Of a DNA stretch of 64,000 nucleotides, positions 60,866 to 64,000 are shown piece after piece. The stretch comes from Flagellimonas allohymeniacidonis. GTDB taxonomy: Bacteria; Bacteroidota; Bacteroidia; Flavobacteriales; Flavobacteriaceae. Every line of letters starts with the position of its first letter. The stretch's first letter is position 1. The stretch spans positions 261,882-325,881 of the forward strand of contig NZ_SGIU01000002.1 in NCBI RefSeq assembly GCF_004296335.1, read 5' to 3'. The translations under genes and the position numbers were made by a program. A model generated the notes under the pieces. That model was not told where the DNA came from. It saw nothing but the letters and a program-made list of their open reading frames with translations, and did no database searches.

Positions 60866-61735
60866 TTGAAAAAGCTTCTCTGTCTCTTTTTCATCGGACT
60901 TTTAAGTTCAAATTGCGCTGATTACACCAAAAAAAAGGAAATCAGCAACAACTTCGATTTGTCTTTGAAAATACAAGGAGAGTTGGATTCAATAAATCGG
61001 GTAAGCAATAGTCTGGTAAGGACACCAGAAACAAGCAAAGAAATTGTTCAAAATGATTCACTGACAAGAAGAATTAGCTATTTCACTGATAATATTATAG
61101 CGCTGCTGATTGAATCGTATGGAAAGGTAGAAACGGATACTATTCTTAAAACTTTGGGAGAACTGGATAACTCAGGTTTTATCCCTAGAAATCTTTATGA
61201 TAAGATGACCATTGAAGATTTCTCTACGGAAATTGGAAAAAAGGCCAAAAAAAAATACTTAGCTCATTTATCATCGATAAGAAAAAAGCAGACCAGTATT
61301 GAAAATGTAAATCTCATATCAGAAGACTTCATCGTTTACAGAGTTTTAGAAAAAGATACGGTTTCCCTCATAAAAGTGCTATCCAACCATAAGGGGCACA
61401 CCGTTCTGGATTTTTGGACCACATGGTGCGCGCCATGTAGGGCATTCAATCGAAACTTTGCCAAGGAATATCAAAAATTCAATGAAAGTGGTATACTCGT
61501 TATTGGACTAGGAGTTCGAGTACATGATGAGATTGAAAAGGAAAAATTCTTGACTGCTGTCCAAAACGATAACACTCCTTGGAAGCAGTACATTGATCTT
61601 GACAATCGACTTTATGATCGATTTAAAACCAAAAAGGTTCCTTTCCAAGTTCTTCTGGATGAAGAAAACAAAATAGTGAAAATCCTTTCATATGATATGG
61701 AAACCGAGCTTGAAGAATTAATACAAAGTCAATAA
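60866..61735 (+). CDS. TlpA-like thioredoxin-fold lipoprotein
   Basis: 289 residues, starting with TTG. An in-frame stop lies two codons upstream, so no longer ATG start is possible. MKKLLCLFFIGLLSSNC is a lipoprotein signal. An N-terminal helical region (about 20-150) precedes the thioredoxin-like domain: HTVLDFWTTWCAPCRAFNRNFAKEYQKF with the CxxC motif WCAPC, and KVPFQVLLDEENKIVKI (cis-Pro). Expected in the periplasm as a disulphide reductase or cytochrome-maturation helper. Convergent with the AsmA-type gene. Confidence 0.85.
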   Translation: MKKLLCLFFIGLLSSNCADYTKKKEISNNFDLSLKIQGELDSINRVSNSLVRTPETSKEIVQNDSLTRRISYFTDNIIALLIESYGKVETDTILKTLGELDNSGFIPRNLYDKMTIEDFSTEIGKKAKKKYLAHLSSIRKKQTSIENVNLISEDFIVYRVLEKDTVSLIKVLSNHKGHTVLDFWTTWCAPCRAFNRNFAKEYQKFNESGILVIGLGVRVHDEIEKEKFLTAVQNDNTPWKQYIDLDNRLYDRFKTKKVPFQVLLDEENKIVKILSYDMETELEELIQSQ

Positions 61736-61763
61736 AATTCCAACCTGGGACGTTTAATTGATT

Positions 61764-64000
61764 TTAATCGTTTACGCTATCTTTCTTCTTTTTCTTCAAC
61801 AAGCCCCCTAAAAGTGACTTGGCTGTTTTCTTGACTGGATCTTTGTCAGTTTCCGTGGAATCAGAAGTTTCTTCGTCTTTACCCCCCAATAAAGACCCCA
61901 GAACTTCCTTGGCAGCGGATTTTTCAGTATTGGTGGAATCCTTTCCTTCGGATTTGAACACGTCTGAAATTAAATCCTTAGCGGAATCCTTTCCCTTGTT
62001 GAGCAATTTTTGTTTTTGAATCTCCACCAATTGATGGGTAAGTTTACTTACGCCAGACGACAAATCTGTATTTACCGATGGGTTGGTATAGCTACCTCCA
62101 ATATTGGCCACAACAGGAATGGTGATATCCTCCAAATCGGAATCATCCATCTGGGCGATGAGGTTGTTCACCTCACTTCCCAAATACTTGGCAGGAACGT
62201 CAAGAGTGGCTTTGTAATCGAGTTGTTTTTCAAAACTGTGCCCTCCTGAAACGTTCACGGCAATATCCTTATAATTTACCGTGAAAGGTTTTACAGAAAC
62301 TAGACCGTTATCAAAATTGAGAACGGTCTTCAAATCATCAAGATTCAAATCTTTGGCATCCAAAAAATCCAATTGCCCGTTAAAGGCCGACAGAAGGGGT
62401 GCCTTTTGAGTGTTGACCTGAGTTGCCAAAAGTTCCGCCAAAATATTTCCTGAAATTGTTGCCAAATTTGGTGTGAAATCCTCCTTTAAGTTCCCAGAAA
62501 TTTCGATGTCTGAATTGAGTTTTCCCTGCAAGGCGTTAGCAATGGGCGCAACCACCTTGAATAAATCCAAGGCCTGAAAAGATTCCCCGATATTAAAATT
62601 GTCCATGCCCAAATTCATGGCAAAAGTGGGAATGGACTCCTTGGTGGAAACGGAACCTTGAAGGCCCAACGTACCGCCAAAAAGATTGGATTGAAATCCA
62701 TCCAGCGTAACCGTTTCATCCTTAATGACCATTGTCCCTTCAACGTTTTTCAAATTCAAATTGTCATATAGAACCGTATTTGCCTTAGCCCGTATCGTGC
62801 AATCCAAAAAAGAAGGGATCTTTAGCTGCTCGTCGGCATCAGATGTGTTCGTATCCGGTTCGGCTTCCGAGGTTTCATCCACCATAAAATCGTTTACAGC
62901 AAAGGTGTCGGAACTCAAATTGAAGTTCCCTTGCATATCCTCTTCATTGAACAGAAAGCCCAGAAAGTTCGTCAAGGTGCCAGATGCTTTAAAATCCGTA
63001 CTGCCGGTCTTTCCATGAAAGGAATTCAAGACAACCGTTTGCGGATTAAAGGTTAAGGACGCAGAACTTATGGCTAAAGGGTTTTTCAATTCCGCACTGG
63101 TATACTCAAAATTTGATACCGCCAAGGTGCCTGAAGTCCTGGTTCGCTCATAGTGCTTATTCTCCACTGAGGCCATATCAAAGGCCGTGGTCACGTCCGC
63201 TTCTAAAATTCCTTTCAAATTGTAATCTTCGGGCATGGGGTAAACTTGTGAGAGATTGCCCAAATTCATTCTTCCATCTGCATGGGCATTGACCTTGGTA
63301 TTTCCCAATAAATCAGTGATACGGGAATTGACACTAAAACGGTCTTGTCCGATCATAAAAGATAACCTTTTAATGTCCACATAAGTGTCTTCGGTAACCC
63401 CTGTTGTGTTGGCAATTAGAGCATCAATGAAAATATTCCGTACGGTCTGGGGTAATTCTGGATACTTGAATGAGGCATCATCGGAGTTTAACTTGATTTG
63501 AAACGTTGGAATATGTTCCTCATCCGCTATCCCCTTTAATTTTCCATCAACAGAAAAGTTTCCGGTGGTCTGAACATCTTCAATGTTTTTGGAATAGGTC
63601 TCTGGAATAACGGCCAAAAAATTCTTGAAATCTGACGAAGGCGTTCTAAAGCTGATATCAACTTCTTGATTCTCTTCATTGACTTGTACAAATCCCTCAA
63701 AAACCAAAGGCAATTGGTTTACCAAAGCTTTGTTTTCCAAAAATGAATATCGATTGTTCTTTAAGTCAATACCGATGAGGGCATCCAGAAACAATTTATT
63801 GTTTTTCAAATATTGAATACTGTCCAACTCAAAGGATACCGAGGCATCGGTCAAAGTCTTTAATTCAGAGGTTTCAAGGGAAAGGTCTCCGGTACCTGAG
63901 TGGTTCATCTCGGTAATTTCGAGGTGCATTCCACTGGCAAAATCATCGTAAACCACTTTGGATTCAAGTATTTCATAGGAATCCAATGCCAGAGTAAAAC
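61764..64000 (-). CDS. AsmA-family protein, C-terminal 745 residues (partial)
   Basis: The frame stays open through the right edge (FTLALDSYEILESKVVYDD), so the N-terminus is missing. Visible are repeated AsmA/TamB-like beta segments, e.g. SVSFELDSIQYLKNNKLFLDALIGIDLKNNRYSFLENKALVNQLPLVFEGFVQV, DGKLKGIADEEHIPTFQIKLNSDDASFKYPELPQTVRNIFIDALIANTTGV and DLRTVLNFDNGLVSVKPFTVNYKDIAVNVSGGHSFEKQLDYKATLDVP. A Lys/Ser-rich tail (GKDEETSDSTETDKDPVKKTAKSLLGGLLKKKKKD) ends it. AsmA-like proteins span the periplasm and transport phospholipids or affect outer-membrane assembly. Confidence 0.85.
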   Translation of the reverse strand, partial: FTLALDSYEILESKVVYDDFASGMHLEITEMNHSGTGDLSLETSELKTLTDASVSFELDSIQYLKNNKLFLDALIGIDLKNNRYSFLENKALVNQLPLVFEGFVQVNEENQEVDISFRTPSSDFKNFLAVIPETYSKNIEDVQTTGNFSVDGKLKGIADEEHIPTFQIKLNSDDASFKYPELPQTVRNIFIDALIANTTGVTEDTYVDIKRLSFMIGQDRFSVNSRITDLLGNTKVNAHADGRMNLGNLSQVYPMPEDYNLKGILEADVTTAFDMASVENKHYERTRTSGTLAVSNFEYTSAELKNPLAISSASLTFNPQTVVLNSFHGKTGSTDFKASGTLTNFLGFLFNEEDMQGNFNLSSDTFAVNDFMVDETSEAEPDTNTSDADEQLKIPSFLDCTIRAKANTVLYDNLNLKNVEGTMVIKDETVTLDGFQSNLFGGTLGLQGSVSTKESIPTFAMNLGMDNFNIGESFQALDLFKVVAPIANALQGKLNSDIEISGNLKEDFTPNLATISGNILAELLATQVNTQKAPLLSAFNGQLDFLDAKDLNLDDLKTVLNFDNGLVSVKPFTVNYKDIAVNVSGGHSFEKQLDYKATLDVPAKYLGSEVNNLIAQMDDSDLEDITIPVVANIGGSYTNPSVNTDLSSGVSKLTHQLVEIQKQKLLNKGKDSAKDLISDVFKSEGKDSTNTEKSAAKEVLGSLLGGKDEETSDSTETDKDPVKKTAKSLLGGLLKKKKKDSVND

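Noticed and set aside
1-64000. tRNA or rRNA genes, insertion sequences, attachment sites
   Set aside because: No cloverleaf, rRNA motif, transposase or flanking direct repeat was recognised by eye. A tRNAscan/Infernal run could still find something small.

Overview
The window reads as chromosome of a member of the Flavobacteriaceae (Bacteroidota), probably a marine relative of Muricauda/Flagellimonas. The genus is a guess. The grounds are promoters of the Bacteroidota type (-7 TAnnTTTG) before many genes, near absence of Shine-Dalgarno sequences, the cluster CBS-nadK-DUF6089-uppS-bamA-skp-skp, a MetX-aspartokinase-homoserine dehydrogenase fusion, DUF5686 and carboxypeptidase-regulatory-domain surface proteins, and many lipoproteins. 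No rRNA, tRNA, CRISPR array, insertion sequence or phage module was found. Both ends cut through genes.

Layout. 1-8.8 kb: methionine and SAM metabolism on the minus strand. A SAM-I riboswitch precedes metY, the MetX-AK-HSD fusion and a PLP trans-sulfuration enzyme. A different aptamer, SAM-II-like, precedes metK. A secreted CocE/NonD hydrolase lies between them. 8.9-17.2 kb: deoxynucleoside kinase, a TonB-like protein, membrane and soluble pyrophosphatases, a DUF5686 surface protein and pdhB. 17.3-23.2 kb: etfBA behind a long perfect palindrome, a bifunctional nuclease with an unusually strong Shine-Dalgarno, a CNT nucleoside transporter, thyA and a second TonB-C protein. 23.2-30.4 kb: an accessory stretch of small, mostly secreted or unknown proteins (two with MORN-like repeats, one c-type cytochrome), ending in a divergent 69-residue protein/XRE regulator pair with twin operators. 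30.4-32.7 kb: a cyclase lipoprotein and a lipoprotein with four tandem 110-residue repeats. 32.9-39.2 kb: a two-component system, an ergothioneine operon (egtB-egtD-DUF427), a CBM48 protein and a class-V PLP enzyme. 39.2-48.2 kb: folA, murI and the outer-membrane biogenesis cluster. 48.3-55.4 kb: pdxJ, a hydrolase, a GDSL lipoprotein sharing the etfB palindrome, then tig, clpP and clpX. 55.4-64 kb: a GH3 protein, DUF2797, a Crp/Fnr regulator with a tautomerase/atypical SDR/NTF2-like operon, a TlpA-like thioredoxin and a truncated AsmA-family gene.

How it fits together. The 5' end gathers aspartate-to-homoserine-to-O-acetylhomoserine-to-homocysteine enzymes and SAM synthesis under two unrelated SAM sensors. 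The same near-perfect ATTATGCATGCATAAT operator precedes etfBA and a GDSL lipase-like gene, suggesting one lipid or fatty-acid regulon. The minus-strand cluster from the CBS gene to the two Skp-like genes couples undecaprenyl phosphate synthesis with outer-membrane protein assembly. tig-clpP-clpX is a standard protein quality-control block. The parts most likely to hold something undescribed are the 26.4-30.4 kb stretch, the Crp/Fnr-tautomerase-SDR cluster, and the two palindrome-defined regulons.
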